Positions 38,184 through 47,515 of a stretch of 64,000 nucleotides of DNA are shown piece after piece. Each line of letters starts with the position of its first letter. The first letter of the stretch is position 1. This stretch comes from Armatimonadota bacterium. Its GTDB lineage: Bacteria > Armatimonadota > Fimbriimonadia > Fimbriimonadales > ATM1. Position numbers and translations under genes: made by a program. Below the pieces are notes generated by a model that did no database searches, was not told the origin of the DNA, and saw nothing but the letters and a program-made list of their open reading frames with translations. The DNA is taken from positions 24,809 through 88,808 of the forward strand of contig JAJPJR010000035.1 in assembly GCA_021324165.1 (NCBI GenBank), given 5' to 3'.

Positions 38184-39602
38184 ATGTTTCGAAAAACTAA
38201 AATCGTTTGCACAATCGGTCCTGCAGTGGATTCTTACGATGCGATCCGCTCTTTGGTGAAAGCGGGCATGAACATCGCTCGTCTCAACTGCAGCCACGGC
38301 GATTGGAAAACGCGCGAAAAATGGATTCATTGGATTCGCGAGGCGTCGCAGGTTGAACGCACGCATGTGGGAATCTTGGTGGATTTGGGAGGCCCGAAAT
38401 TCAGGCTGGGAGACATCAAAGGTTCGCTCGAAGTCGCGTCGGGCGATCTGATTCTTGTGGGAACGGGCAGCGGCCAGCTTCCGATTACGCAGCGCGAAAT
38501 GCTGGAGCACCTTACGCCGGGCCGCGTGGTGCTCATCGGCGATGGCGATATCGCGTTCAAAGTGAAATCCGCATCAAAAGGGAAAATCGAATTACGGTGC
38601 ACTTCCGGCGGCACCATCGGTTCGCGGCAAGGGGTTACGCTTGTCGGCGCGACTTTCAATGTCCCGACTTTAGGCAAAATAGATATTGACGACTTGAAAA
38701 CAGCCGCCCGGCTTGGAGTGGAATTCGTGGCGCTGAGTTATGTCAAGAGCGCAAATGACCTGATTCAAGCCGGACGCATTTCCGAAAAACTCGATCCAAC
38801 TTTGCAGCTCATCGCAAAAATCGAGACCAAAGCGGCGGTTGGCGACATTGCGGAAATCATCAAACATTGCGACGGAATTATGGTCGCGCGCGGCGACCTT
38901 GGACTGCAGATGCCGATCGAAGAGGTGCCGCTCATTCAAAAGAAAATCGTCGGACTTTGCCATGCGGCAGGAAAGCCCGTCATCACCGCCACGCAGATGA
39001 TGGAAAGCATGATTCAAAACCCGCGTCCGACAAGAGCCGAAGTAACCGACGTGGCCAACGCCATCATGGATGGAACCGACGCCGTGATGCTGAGCGGCGA
39101 AACCGCCGCCGGCGCTTATCCCATTCACGTGGTGCAATACATGCATCGCATCGCGGTGAAAACCGAAAGCAGTTCGGCGTTTGCGCGCGCCATCGCGGCG
39201 GCCAAACTTTCCAAAGTCACCCAAGCAACCGAATCGGTCGCCTTCGCGGCGTGCCGCATCGCCGAAGACCTTCGCGCGAAAGCGATCATCAGTTTTTCTA
39301 CGAGCGGCTTCACTGCGCGAATGGTCGCGAAGTTCCGGCCCTCGGTGCCGATCTTATGCGCGAGCTACCGCGTGCGCACAGCGTGCCAGGTGTCGCTTCT
39401 TTGGGGAGTGCGGCCGCTGCTCACCGCGGAGTTTTATGACACCGAAGAGATGATCGCCAGAGGGTTCGCCGCGGCGATTCAATCGGGAGTGCTCAAGCAG
39501 GGCGATCTCGTGGTGATCACGGCGGGCATTCCCGTCGGCAGACCAGGCACCACCAACATGGTAACGTTGATGCACGTTACCGATCCAAAGGACAAAAAAT
39601 GA
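38184..39602 (+). CDS. pyk: Pyruvate kinase
   Basis: The 472-residue enzyme makes pyruvate and ATP from phosphoenolpyruvate. KTKIVCTIGPAVDS, GMNIARLNCSHGDW, LIAKIETKAAVGDIAEI with the catalytic Lys, MVARGDLGLQMP and ITATQMMESMIQNPRPTRAE are standard, with a C-terminal allosteric domain (~340-472). GGAGGG lies just before ATG 38184. It sits 36 bases after eno, and its stop overlaps the next gene by ATGA. Confidence 0.97.
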   Translation: MFRKTKIVCTIGPAVDSYDAIRSLVKAGMNIARLNCSHGDWKTREKWIHWIREASQVERTHVGILVDLGGPKFRLGDIKGSLEVASGDLILVGTGSGQLPITQREMLEHLTPGRVVLIGDGDIAFKVKSASKGKIELRCTSGGTIGSRQGVTLVGATFNVPTLGKIDIDDLKTAARLGVEFVALSYVKSANDLIQAGRISEKLDPTLQLIAKIETKAAVGDIAEIIKHCDGIMVARGDLGLQMPIEEVPLIQKKIVGLCHAAGKPVITATQMMESMIQNPRPTRAEVTDVANAIMDGTDAVMLSGETAAGAYPIHVVQYMHRIAVKTESSSAFARAIAAAKLSKVTQATESVAFAACRIAEDLRAKAIISFSTSGFTARMVAKFRPSVPILCASYRVRTACQVSLLWGVRPLLTAEFYDTEEMIARGFAAAIQSGVLKQGDLVVITAGIPVGRPGTTNMVTLMHVTDPKDKK

Positions 39603-39862
39603 GAAAACTGCTGACTATCGTTTGCGCAGCGGCTGCCGCCGCGGGCATTGCGGCGTACTTTTGCAGGGACACGTTCAGCATGGTTCGCGATCAGATGACG
39701 CGCACGGCAAAAAGCGAAAAAAAGATGAACGATGCCGAAGCAGAACGCGCAAAACTTCTAACCGAAAAAGCGCGCATGAGTTCACCCGCCGGAAGAGAGG
39801 AAGCCGCAAGGCAGTTGGGCTATAAAAGACCGGGCGAACTGCCGGTTAGAAAAGACCGATAA
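39599..39862 (+). CDS. Small FtsB/DivIC-like septum protein
   Basis: An 87-residue protein with a short N-terminal membrane helix (LLTIVCAAAAAAGIAAYF), a charged coiled-coil stretch and the C-terminal pattern EEAARQLGYKRPGELP, which resembles the end of FtsB/DivIC cell-division proteins. It overlaps pyk by four bases. In many bacteria an FtsB/DivIC gene follows eno, which fits this eno-pyk context. The coiled coil is short, so assignment is moderate. Confidence 0.65.
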   Translation: MRKLLTIVCAAAAAAGIAAYFCRDTFSMVRDQMTRTAKSEKKMNDAEAERAKLLTEKARMSSPAGREEAARQLGYKRPGELPVRKDR

Positions 39863-39864
39863 CG

Positions 39865-40758
39865 TCAGCGATTCAGTTTCGATACGATTTCGGGAATCGC
39901 ACTGAACAGATCCTGGACCAGCCCATAATCCGCGATTTCAAATATCGGAGCGTCAGGATCGGTGTTGATCGCCACAATCGTCTTGCTGTCTTTCATACCG
40001 GCGATGTGCTGCGTGCTGCCGCTCACTCCCGCCGCGATGTAAAGCGACGGAGCCACAATCTTCCCCGTCTGTCCAACCTGCAGTTCGTTGGGTGCAATCC
40101 CGCTGTCCACCGCGGCGCGCGTGGCACCGACCGCGCCTCCAAGAGCGTCAGCCAATCCGCCGATCAGTTTTTCAAACGTTGCGGCGTCTTTCAACGGTCT
40201 GCCTCCGGTTACAACCACGTCGGCAAGCGCCAGATCGGGCCTTCCACCCGCCTTCGCGCTCGCCGAAACTCTTGCCGTCGCCGTTTGAAATCTCATCGGA
40301 ACCGTCTTAGTCTCTAATTTTGCGCCCGGATCGGCAGCGGCGAAGGCTGTCGGCCTGATGCTTGCGACAAACCTGCCGCTTTCGACGCGCACCCTTGCCA
40401 ACACATTCCCAGCAAACATCGGCCTCTCGAACTCCGTGCTCGAAAAACATTTCGTTATGTCGCTGACCATCGGAATGTCTAACATTCCGGCCAGCCGCGG
40501 AAGAACGTCTTTGCCGAACATGTTCGATATCCCCGCGACCAGATCATAATTTCCAGCAATTGGAACCAGCGCTCCGCACACGGCGTCAGCAGGTGGAATC
40601 TGGTCCCAATCCGCAACGAACGCTTCGCGGCATCCGAACGCAAACTCAGGTGCGCCCGAAAGACAAACGAAATCGTACGTCCAGCCTCCCGCCAAAGCAA
40701 ACGAACTGAGCGCCGCTGCATCCGACGGTTTTTCAAGCACGCACAAGCAGCCGGCCAT
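39865..40758 (-). CDS. etfA: Electron transfer flavoprotein alpha subunit
   Basis: The 297-residue protein carries the FAD domain near the C-terminus: GQTGKIVAPSLYIAAGVSGS followed by HIAGMKDSKTIVAIN and DPDAPIFEIADYGLV. It passes electrons from acyl-CoA dehydrogenases to the quinone pool with EtfB. The N-terminal half is shorter than usual (~297 versus ~310-320). Its ATG shares one base with the etfB stop. The stop lies three bases from that of the convergent FtsB-like gene. Confidence 0.95.
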   Translation of the reverse strand: MAGCLCVLEKPSDAAALSSFALAGGWTYDFVCLSGAPEFAFGCREAFVADWDQIPPADAVCGALVPIAGNYDLVAGISNMFGKDVLPRLAGMLDIPMVSDITKCFSSTEFERPMFAGNVLARVRVESGRFVASIRPTAFAAADPGAKLETKTVPMRFQTATARVSASAKAGGRPDLALADVVVTGGRPLKDAATFEKLIGGLADALGGAVGATRAAVDSGIAPNELQVGQTGKIVAPSLYIAAGVSGSTQHIAGMKDSKTIVAINTDPDAPIFEIADYGLVQDLFSAIPEIVSKLNR

Positions 40759-41507
40759 CAGAGTTTCAACCCCCGTTCGCTGCGAAGCGCCGAAAGCAGT
40801 TCGTCAACGTTTGCAACTTTTCTGCCAGCCGCTCTCGGCGGCGGCGCCGAAAGAGAAGTCGTCCGCACTCGGCACTCCGCCGACACGTTCAACTCGGAAA
40901 GTGACAACGTTTCAATCGGCTTGGAGCGCGCCTTGATAATTCCTGGAAGAGCAACGTATCGAGGCTCGTTCAGCCGCAGGTCGGCAGTAACGACCGCCGG
41001 AAGTTTCAGTTCCAGCGTCTCCTGGCCTTCATCCGTTTCGCGCGTTACGCGAGCGATGCCGCCGACGATGCTTATCGCGCTCGCAAACGTGGCTTGCGGC
41101 AGATTCAACATTCCAGCCAGCATCTGGCCCGCCTGGTTGCAGTCGTCATCAATCGCCTGCTTGCCCATCAACACAAGATCAGGTTTTTCACGTTCAAAAA
41201 CCTTGGCGAGAATCTTTGCGACTCCCAGCGAATCAAGAGTTTCATTGCAATCCACACGAATCGCTCGGTGCGCGCCCATCGCGAGCGCTTTTCGCAGCTG
41301 CTCTTCGCATGCCGCATCGCCGATCGAAACGACAGCGATTTCGCACGAGAGTTTCTCGCCGATTCGAAGAGCCTCTTCCACCGCGATTTCGTCGAAAGGG
41401 TTGATTTCATACTTCAACCCTGTTGCGTCTATGCCTGCCGCATCCGCACTGAGTCTGATTTTCGAATAAGGATCAGGTACACGCTTAATCGGGACGAGCA
41501 GTTTCAT
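40758..41507 (-). CDS. etfB: Electron transfer flavoprotein beta subunit
   Basis: The 249-residue subunit shows PIKRVPDPYSKIRL at the start, NPFDEIAVEEALRIGE, VLMGKQAIDDDCNQAGQMLA (AMP/adenine region) and GLKYEINP. With EtfA it accepts electrons from fatty-acid oxidation enzymes. ATG follows the FadN-like stop without a gap (TAA ATG), so the three genes are one operon. Confidence 0.96.
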   Translation of the reverse strand: MKLLVPIKRVPDPYSKIRLSADAAGIDATGLKYEINPFDEIAVEEALRIGEKLSCEIAVVSIGDAACEEQLRKALAMGAHRAIRVDCNETLDSLGVAKILAKVFEREKPDLVLMGKQAIDDDCNQAGQMLAGMLNLPQATFASAISIVGGIARVTRETDEGQETLELKLPAVVTADLRLNEPRYVALPGIIKARSKPIETLSLSELNVSAECRVRTTSLSAPPPRAAGRKVANVDELLSALRSERGLKL

Positions 41508-43700
41508 TTAGTTCACCAGCGGCTTGTTGGTCGTCAGCATATGTTTGATTCTGTCCTGCGTCATCTGTTTTCCCAACAGGCGCAAAAACACCTCGCGCTC
41601 CATCTCCAAACTCTCTTCGCGCGACTTCGGCTTGGTGAACAGCCGCTTCACCTCTTCCGCGAGTTCTTGACCATAAGCCGCCGAAGGGTTCTTCGCTCTC
41701 CATTCGTGAATCTTCGCATCAATCATTCCGGCAGCTGCAGGATGCGTCGGCACCCACTCCGCTAACGTTTGTGCCGGACGATCGGCGCGCAGCGCTGTGC
41801 TCACTAACATGTCGGGATTCACCAGCAGCCGATCCGTTGCGCGCAGGAAATGCCCTGCCACACCTTGTGCCGCCGGAACGCGTGCACCCGTCCCAACTTC
41901 AACTGCAACCTCGACGAACGTTTGCAAATCGTGAGCGACCCGCGATCGCAGCATCGTCGCCCCGCCGCCCGCCGGGACGAGCCCCACCAACGCTTCGGGC
42001 AGTCCTACCGTAGATTCTGGGTCTACCACCATCGCCGAGCAGTGCATCGCAAGTTCGAAGCCTCCGCCCAGCGCAAACCCGTGAATCGCAGCGCATGATT
42101 TCGATTCGAACAACATTTCCGAACATCTCTGCAAATCAGCAAGCGCCGCGCTCACATCCTCAAAACGTTTCTCTTCGGCCGCGCGCAAAAAGAAACCAAG
42201 GTCATAGCCCGCCGAAAACCCTTTTCCGGAATTCGCAAGCGTGATGTTCAAACCCGGATGCTCCGACAACCACCCAATCAGCGCCGAAACAACGGGCGGG
42301 GTCAGCACATTCATCTTGGTCAAAGTTTGAAAGATGTGCCCGCCCATGCCGTCATCGCGAACCGCCCACTCTTCGCCAGCCGAAATAATCGGAAAATGCT
42401 CGAGCGGCGCGAACCTTGGATCGAGTACGTCGCTTTCCAAGCGGTTCGAAACAAAACTGAAATGCATGCCCGTGTCGTAATACTTCCGCTCGGCGCCCGA
42501 ATCTTTCCAATGCGGGCGCAATGCGTCATAGCCGATCAGATCGATCAGTTCAAACGGGCCGCGTTCCCATCCCCATCCCCACCGCATCACACGGTCGAAT
42601 TCTTCGGCGGAGTAACTGATTTCGCTGCCGATTTTCGCCGCATATTCCAGCGTTGGAGCCAGGTGCATCCGGCAGAACTCGCCCACTTCGCCGGAGGAGT
42701 TCAGCGCCTCCCTCAGCCGCTCGGCCATCGGCTTCGCGGCGAGTTCTTTGAGCAGCGGTATCTCCACGGGCTCAGGCTGCCGATACGCGTTCGTGGTGAA
42801 TTCAAACGGCAAAAACTGCTGCCCTTCGCGTTGATAAAATCCATGCCCCGATTTGGTTCCAACGAACCCGTTTTTCATCAGCGTCTTGAGAGATTCCGGC
42901 GCTTCGAGAACGCCGATGAATTCATCCTGTTGGCACCGCGCCAACAAGTTGTTTGCGACGTCTTCCATCACATCGAGGCCGATCAGATCTGCCAGCCGGA
43001 AGATCGCGGTCGAGGGCCTGCCAAGAAATCGTCCAGCGATCGCATCGGCGGTTTCGATTTTGAATCCCAGTTTTTCAACGGTATGAATCGCCTGATACAG
43101 CGCCCACATTCCAAACCGATTGGCGATAAACCCCGGCGTGTCTTTTGCGACCACGACGCGTCTGCCCGCGCGCTCCTCCAAAAACACGATCATCGCACGG
43201 ACGGCTTCCGAATCCGTGAATTCCGTCGGTATCAGTTCGATGAGTTTCAAATACCTTGGAGGGTTGAAAAAGTGCGTTCCGATAAACCGTCTTTTGAACG
43301 ATTCAGAGCGGCTTGCGCAAAGCTGCTTGATGCTCAGCCCGCTGGTGTTCGTTGAGATCATCGCGTCTTCACGAAGGTGCGGTTCGATCTTTTCATACAG
43401 CGCGGTTTTGACCTGCGCGTTTTCGGAAACCGCTTCGCAAACCCAGTCCGCCTGCGAAATCCTGTCCAGGTGTTTTTCAAAACTGCACTCGACGACTCTC
43501 GCCGCTGCCGCTGAATCGTAAAAATGCGGCGGCCTGGCCGATTTGGCCCGTTCCAGCCCTTTCTTTGCCGCCCCTTCGTCCAAATCAAATAGCAAAACTT
43601 CGAACCCAAGATTCGACAAATGGGCCGCGATGCCGCCGCCCATTGTTCCTGCTCCCAAAACCGCCGCTTTGTGAGCGTTAATCCAGTTTGAATACGGCAC
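41508..43700 (-). CDS. 3-hydroxyacyl-CoA dehydrogenase / enoyl-CoA hydratase fusion (FadN type)
   Basis: About 730 residues. The NAD site is at the very N-terminus (AAVLGAGTMGGGIAAHLSNLG), then the catalytic HFFNPPRYLKLIELIPTE block and two C-terminal dehydrogenase domains (~190-430). A crotonase-type hydratase domain follows at ~480-650 (GKGFSAGYDLGFF, FALGGGFELAM, GLPEALVGLVPAGGGATM). This dehydrogenase-first order is that of Bacillus FadN, opposite to E. coli FadB. It performs two beta-oxidation steps, with EtfAB encoded next. GTG 43700 is chosen for its GGAGG 11 bases upstream; longer frames run into ruvC. Confidence 0.92.
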   Translation of the reverse strand: MPYSNWINAHKAAVLGAGTMGGGIAAHLSNLGFEVLLFDLDEGAAKKGLERAKSARPPHFYDSAAAARVVECSFEKHLDRISQADWVCEAVSENAQVKTALYEKIEPHLREDAMISTNTSGLSIKQLCASRSESFKRRFIGTHFFNPPRYLKLIELIPTEFTDSEAVRAMIVFLEERAGRRVVVAKDTPGFIANRFGMWALYQAIHTVEKLGFKIETADAIAGRFLGRPSTAIFRLADLIGLDVMEDVANNLLARCQQDEFIGVLEAPESLKTLMKNGFVGTKSGHGFYQREGQQFLPFEFTTNAYRQPEPVEIPLLKELAAKPMAERLREALNSSGEVGEFCRMHLAPTLEYAAKIGSEISYSAEEFDRVMRWGWGWERGPFELIDLIGYDALRPHWKDSGAERKYYDTGMHFSFVSNRLESDVLDPRFAPLEHFPIISAGEEWAVRDDGMGGHIFQTLTKMNVLTPPVVSALIGWLSEHPGLNITLANSGKGFSAGYDLGFFLRAAEEKRFEDVSAALADLQRCSEMLFESKSCAAIHGFALGGGFELAMHCSAMVVDPESTVGLPEALVGLVPAGGGATMLRSRVAHDLQTFVEVAVEVGTGARVPAAQGVAGHFLRATDRLLVNPDMLVSTALRADRPAQTLAEWVPTHPAAAGMIDAKIHEWRAKNPSAAYGQELAEEVKRLFTKPKSREESLEMEREVFLRLLGKQMTQDRIKHMLTTNKPLVN

Positions 43701-43740
43701 GAATTGATAATCCTCCAGGTAGAAGGAGCGGAGAATACCC

Positions 43741-44229
43741 TTAGATTCCGCGCGTCGCGGCGCGCTGCGAGTGCGCATGACAGATCGCCGCCGCGAGCGC
43801 ATCCGCCTCGTCATCCAACCGGAATCCGCCGTGAAGATTCAACAGCCGAGCCACCATAAACTGTATCTGCGATTTGTGTGCCGCGCCGTTTCCAGAAACC
43901 GTAAGTTTAATCTCGCTGGGAAGATACTCCACGATTTCGATCCCTGCATCTGCTGCGGTCAGCATCACCACACCTGCGGCCTTCGCAACGTCCATCGCAG
44001 TGGTGCGATTCGCCGCAAACACTAACCGCTCCATCGCGGCAGCCTCGGGCTTCGTGGAGCGAATCAGCGCATCAATTTTTTCTCGAATCTCGACGAGCCG
44101 GTTGGCGACAGCCGCACGCTTATCCGTTTCGATCACGCCGCATTCCACAAGCCGCAGCCCGTTCGGCTCCGCATCAATCACGCCGTACCCGAGCCTTCCA
44201 AACCCCGGATCAATTCCCAAAATTCTCAT
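43741..44229 (-). CDS. ruvC: Holliday junction resolvase RuvC
   Basis: The 162-residue nuclease cuts Holliday junctions with RuvAB. Acidic catalytic residues are visible in GIDPGFGRLGYGV, AAMERLVFAANRTTA and DDEADALAAAICH. Length is normal. ATG 44229 overlaps the mutL stop by four bases. RuvA and RuvB are not nearby. Confidence 0.96.
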   Translation of the reverse strand: MRILGIDPGFGRLGYGVIDAEPNGLRLVECGVIETDKRAAVANRLVEIREKIDALIRSTKPEAAAMERLVFAANRTTAMDVAKAAGVVMLTAADAGIEIVEYLPSEIKLTVSGNGAAHKSQIQFMVARLLNLHGGFRLDDEADALAAAICHAHSQRAATRGI

Positions 44230-45953
44230 GTCCTTTTAAACTTTCGCATCAGTTCGTCAAAGGTCAACGTTACGGTGATCGGCCTGCCGTGCGGGCACAA
44301 ATAAGGGTTCTCGGTTTCGGCAAGGTCAGCGATCAGCCGTTCCATTTCGGGAATGCTCAACGGGTCACCGGCTTTCACCGCCATGCGGCATGCGCTCATA
44401 ATCCAGATCTTTTCACGCGCATTTTGCGGCTTCAATCTTCCTCCGCCCGCCACAAGTTCGTCGGCAACTTCAATCAAAAGCGAACGATAATCTTTGTTTG
44501 CCGCCGCAGCCGGAATCGCGCGGAGCAGAAACGATTGCGCTCCGAACGGCTCCAGCCTGAAACCGACCGCTTCCAGTTCGCCCAACTGTTCGCACAGCCG
44601 CATCGCAGCGCTCTTTTCAAACTCGACCGTTTCTGGTGACAAAAGGTGCTGCACTTCCACCGCGCTGCCGCGCTTCAGTCCGCACAGCTGTTCATAAAGC
44701 ACGCGCTCGTGCGCAACGTGCTGATCAATCACCACAATCCCGCGGCGCGTTGATGCGATGATGAACGTGTTCATCACCTGCGCCAAAACTTTCAAATCCA
44801 GCATCAGATCAGAAAACGGAAACTTCGAATCCGAAAGCGGCTGTGCGTGCTGGTTGAAAAGATCAACCACCGGCTCGACCGGCGAGTGAACCGCAAGCGC
44901 TCCTCCGCCCTGAAAAGAGTGCAGCGACACCCCCGAAAAAGAGGGCGCAGCCGAAGGCATCAAACCGTGCTGCATCAACCCCGACTTGATCGCCAGCCTG
45001 ACCGCATCAAACACCTGCCCATCGCGATGAAACTTGATTTCGGTTTTCGTCGGGCTCACGTTCACATCAATCTCGGAAGGATCAATGCTGATATGCACCA
45101 CCGCGACCGCATACCTCCGCTCCGGAGTCAACGACCTGAACGCCGCATCTATGCTAGCATAAAGCGTCTTCGAACGCACGGGCCTGCGGTTTACGAACAG
45201 CTGTTGATGCGCGCGCGTGGGCTTGTTGATATGAGGCGGCCCCACGAATCCGTAAGCCTTCACTCCTGCAATCTCGGTTTCCACTTCGGCAAGTGCGCGC
45301 GCAAGGTCTTTTCCCCAAACAGCCGTAATCGCGCTCAGCAGATCGCCGTCTCCGGGCGAACGCATCGCCGCGAGTTCGCCAAATCGCAGCGTGAACGCCA
45401 CGTTTGGAAACGCCAAAACGTATTTCAGCACCACATCAGCAATTGCCGAACTTTCCGAACTCTCCGATTTTAAAAACTTGAACCTGGCAGGGGTGTTCGC
45501 AAACAAACCTTCCACACTCACGTCCGTTCCGCGCGAACCCGGAACAATTTCCAGCGACTCCTGTTCGCCAAAGTTCACCGAACAGCGTGTGCGTCCAGAA
45601 TCGTCGGTTCCGGTTGTGATCGTCAGCCTGCTCACCGAAGCGATGCTCGGCAACGCCTCTCCGCGAAACCCCAGCGAACTCACAACAGCCAGATCTTCAA
45701 AGCCTCGGATTTTGCTCGTCGCATGGCGCTGCAGGGCTAACGTCACCTCTTCACGGCTCATCCCGCAGCCGTCATCTTTCACTTGCAAAAGAGATTTGCC
45801 CGCCTCATCAATCTGAATCTCGATGCGCGATGCGCCAGCGTCCAGCGCGTTTTCGATCAGCTCTTTGATCACGCTCGCCGGACGCTCGACCACTTCGCCA
45901 GCGGCGATCTGATTGATGGTCAGCGGATCGAGCACCGCCACTCGCGAGGCCAT
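44226..45953 (-). CDS. mutL: DNA mismatch repair protein MutL
   Basis: The 575-residue protein has the GHKL ATPase N-domain (QIAAGEVVERPASVIKELIEN, DDGCGM, HATSKI, GFRGEALPSIASVSRL) and a C-terminal dimerisation domain. DQHVAHERVLYE fits the endonuclease motif DQHA(x2)E(x4)E with Val for Ala, and CPHGRP near the C-terminus fits its metal site, so it is probably a nicking MutL as in bacteria without MutH. TAAGAT six bases before ATG 45953 and no ribosome site suggest a leaderless mRNA. It leads the mutL-ruvC-fadN-etfB-etfA cluster. Confidence 0.96.
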   Translation of the reverse strand: MASRVAVLDPLTINQIAAGEVVERPASVIKELIENALDAGASRIEIQIDEAGKSLLQVKDDGCGMSREEVTLALQRHATSKIRGFEDLAVVSSLGFRGEALPSIASVSRLTITTGTDDSGRTRCSVNFGEQESLEIVPGSRGTDVSVEGLFANTPARFKFLKSESSESSAIADVVLKYVLAFPNVAFTLRFGELAAMRSPGDGDLLSAITAVWGKDLARALAEVETEIAGVKAYGFVGPPHINKPTRAHQQLFVNRRPVRSKTLYASIDAAFRSLTPERRYAVAVVHISIDPSEIDVNVSPTKTEIKFHRDGQVFDAVRLAIKSGLMQHGLMPSAAPSFSGVSLHSFQGGGALAVHSPVEPVVDLFNQHAQPLSDSKFPFSDLMLDLKVLAQVMNTFIIASTRRGIVVIDQHVAHERVLYEQLCGLKRGSAVEVQHLLSPETVEFEKSAAMRLCEQLGELEAVGFRLEPFGAQSFLLRAIPAAAANKDYRSLLIEVADELVAGGGRLKPQNAREKIWIMSACRMAVKAGDPLSIPEMERLIADLAETENPYLCPHGRPITVTLTFDELMRKFKRT

Positions 45954-45959
45954 GGTTGA

Positions 45960-45965
45960 ATCTTA
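45960..45965 (-). promoter_or_regulatory. -10-like box of mutL, leaderless type
   Basis: TAAGAT on the minus strand (45965-45960) ends six bases (TTCAACC-type spacer) before the mutL ATG at 45953. There is no ribosome site. It lies in the 49-base divergent gap shared with the formimidoyltransferase gene, which has TAGACT at 45986-45991 on the plus strand, 11 bases before its ATG. Confidence 0.5.
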
Positions 45966-46002
45966 CCGCCACACGCCGATTGCGATAGACTCTCACGAAC
46001 CG

Positions 46003-46863
46003 ATGGGACGCCTTGTTTGCATCGCCAACTGGTCAGAAGGCCGCAATAACGAAACCGTGCATGCCCTGCGCGAGGCGCTGACTTGGCACCCCGTTTCCGT
46101 GCATTACGCCGAAGGCGATTGGGATCACAACCGCACCGTAACAGCGTTCTCAGGCGAAATGCAGCACGTCGCCGAAGCGCTGATGAATCTCTGCGATCTC
46201 GCCTTCGCAAGAATTGATATGCGATCGCATCGGGGCGTCCATCCCCGCATCGGCGCGCTCGACGTTTGTCCTTTCGTGATTCTTCAAGATTCCGTTCCGG
46301 TGCACGAAGCCAAAGCGTTCGTCGCTGACATCGCCGAAAAAATCTCCAAAGAGTACAAACTGCCCATCTTTCTTTATGAACTCAGCGAAACCGGCAGGCA
46401 CGCTGCCGATCTGCCCAGTCTGCGCAAGGGACAGTATGAAGGTCTATTCGAGCGGCGGCTTCAGCCGGATTTCGGTCCGGCGCACCCCAACCCAAAACTT
46501 GGCGCATCGGTGTTCGGTCTGCGCGACTGGCTGATCGCCATGAACCTGAACCTTGCCGCATGGACGACTGCCGAAGCGGTCAAAATCGCGGCGATCATCC
46601 GCTCGATGCGAACCGCCGACCCCCGGTTCGCTGGAGTCCGCGCGCTCGGATTCCCGCTCAAATCCCGGGGCATCAGCCAGGTTTCCATGAACCTGACGAT
46701 GCCCGACAAAACTCCCGTAGACCCGATCATTGATTGGGTCAAAGATCTCGCGAGCGATCTCGGCACAAAAGTTTCCGAAACCGAACTTGTGGGAGTGATT
46801 CACCGCCGCCACGTTCGCACCGCAACTCAGCTTGCATTTGTGGGATCGCAAATCTTGGAATAA
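46003..46863 (+). CDS. Glutamate formimidoyltransferase
   Basis: The 286-residue protein matches the N-terminal formimidoyltransferase half of FTCD: CIANWSEGRNNETVHALREAL, GDWDHNRTVTAFSG, DMRSHRGVHPRIGALDVCPF and FGPAHPNPKLGASVFG. It moves the formimino group of N-formimino-L-glutamate to tetrahydrofolate, finishing histidine breakdown to glutamate. The cyclodeaminase half is absent, as in many bacteria. ATG 46003 is chosen because homology begins there; upstream frame overlaps mutL. It has no ribosome site and TAGACT lies 11 bases upstream. It converges on the aldolase gene with one base between stops. Confidence 0.93.
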   Translation: MGRLVCIANWSEGRNNETVHALREALTWHPVSVHYAEGDWDHNRTVTAFSGEMQHVAEALMNLCDLAFARIDMRSHRGVHPRIGALDVCPFVILQDSVPVHEAKAFVADIAEKISKEYKLPIFLYELSETGRHAADLPSLRKGQYEGLFERRLQPDFGPAHPNPKLGASVFGLRDWLIAMNLNLAAWTTAEAVKIAAIIRSMRTADPRFAGVRALGFPLKSRGISQVSMNLTMPDKTPVDPIIDWVKDLASDLGTKVSETELVGVIHRRHVRTATQLAFVGSQILE

Positions 46864-46864
46864 C

Positions 46865-47515
46865 TCACCGAAGTTTTGGCCCCGTGCCGACCTTCTTCAG
46901 CCACTCGACTCCTTCGCGCGGCAGCGTTGGAGTGTTCCCCAAGGTTTCCGAAACCAAAACGATCTGTGCCACGCGCTCCAACGTTTCCATTCGGTTACAT
47001 GCATCCAACACCGTTTCGCCGAGCGCAACCGCGCCGTGGTGCGCCAGGATGAACGTTTTGTGGTCATTCAAAAACGGCGCCATCGCTTCGCCAAGTTCGG
47101 GCGTGCCCGGAATCGCAAACGGAACCAGAGCAACCGGACCGAGCACATATCCCGCCTCCGGCAGAACGTTATCGGGGATCGTTCTGCCCGCCAACCCGAA
47201 ACCGGTTGCGATCGGCGGATGAGCATGAACAACCGCGCCGCAGTCGCTCCGCTCCCGATAGATGCGCACGTGCATCGCGATCTCGCTCGAAGGCCGCCCG
47301 TCTCCAATCGGAGCACCATTCAAATCGGTGATCACAAGGTCGGCCTCCCTCAGCTCGCTCTTGTCGGCTCCCGATGGAGTTGCGAGCAGGCGGCCGCCAG
47401 ACAGCCTGCAGCTGATGTTGCCTTCGCACGCTCCGATCAACCCTCGATCCCACAACCGTTTTGCGGCTTTGCAGATCATGCCGCGCAGGGCCGCTTCGTC
47501 CATGCGTCCGCTCAT
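46865..47515 (-). CDS. Class II aldolase/adducin family protein
   Basis: A 216-residue zinc aldolase of the L-fuculose/L-ribulose-phosphate family: GNISCRL, TPSGADKSEL, HVRIYRERSDCGAVVHAHPP (two zinc His) and LAHHGAVALGE (third zinc His). It may split a sugar phosphate or epimerise a pentulose phosphate; the exact substrate is not clear. ATG overlaps the DUF1801 stop by four bases, so it may be co-transcribed with that gene and tRNA-Leu. Confidence 0.9.
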   Translation of the reverse strand: MSGRMDEAALRGMICKAAKRLWDRGLIGACEGNISCRLSGGRLLATPSGADKSELREADLVITDLNGAPIGDGRPSSEIAMHVRIYRERSDCGAVVHAHPPIATGFGLAGRTIPDNVLPEAGYVLGPVALVPFAIPGTPELGEAMAPFLNDHKTFILAHHGAVALGETVLDACNRMETLERVAQIVLVSETLGNTPTLPREGVEWLKKVGTGPKLR

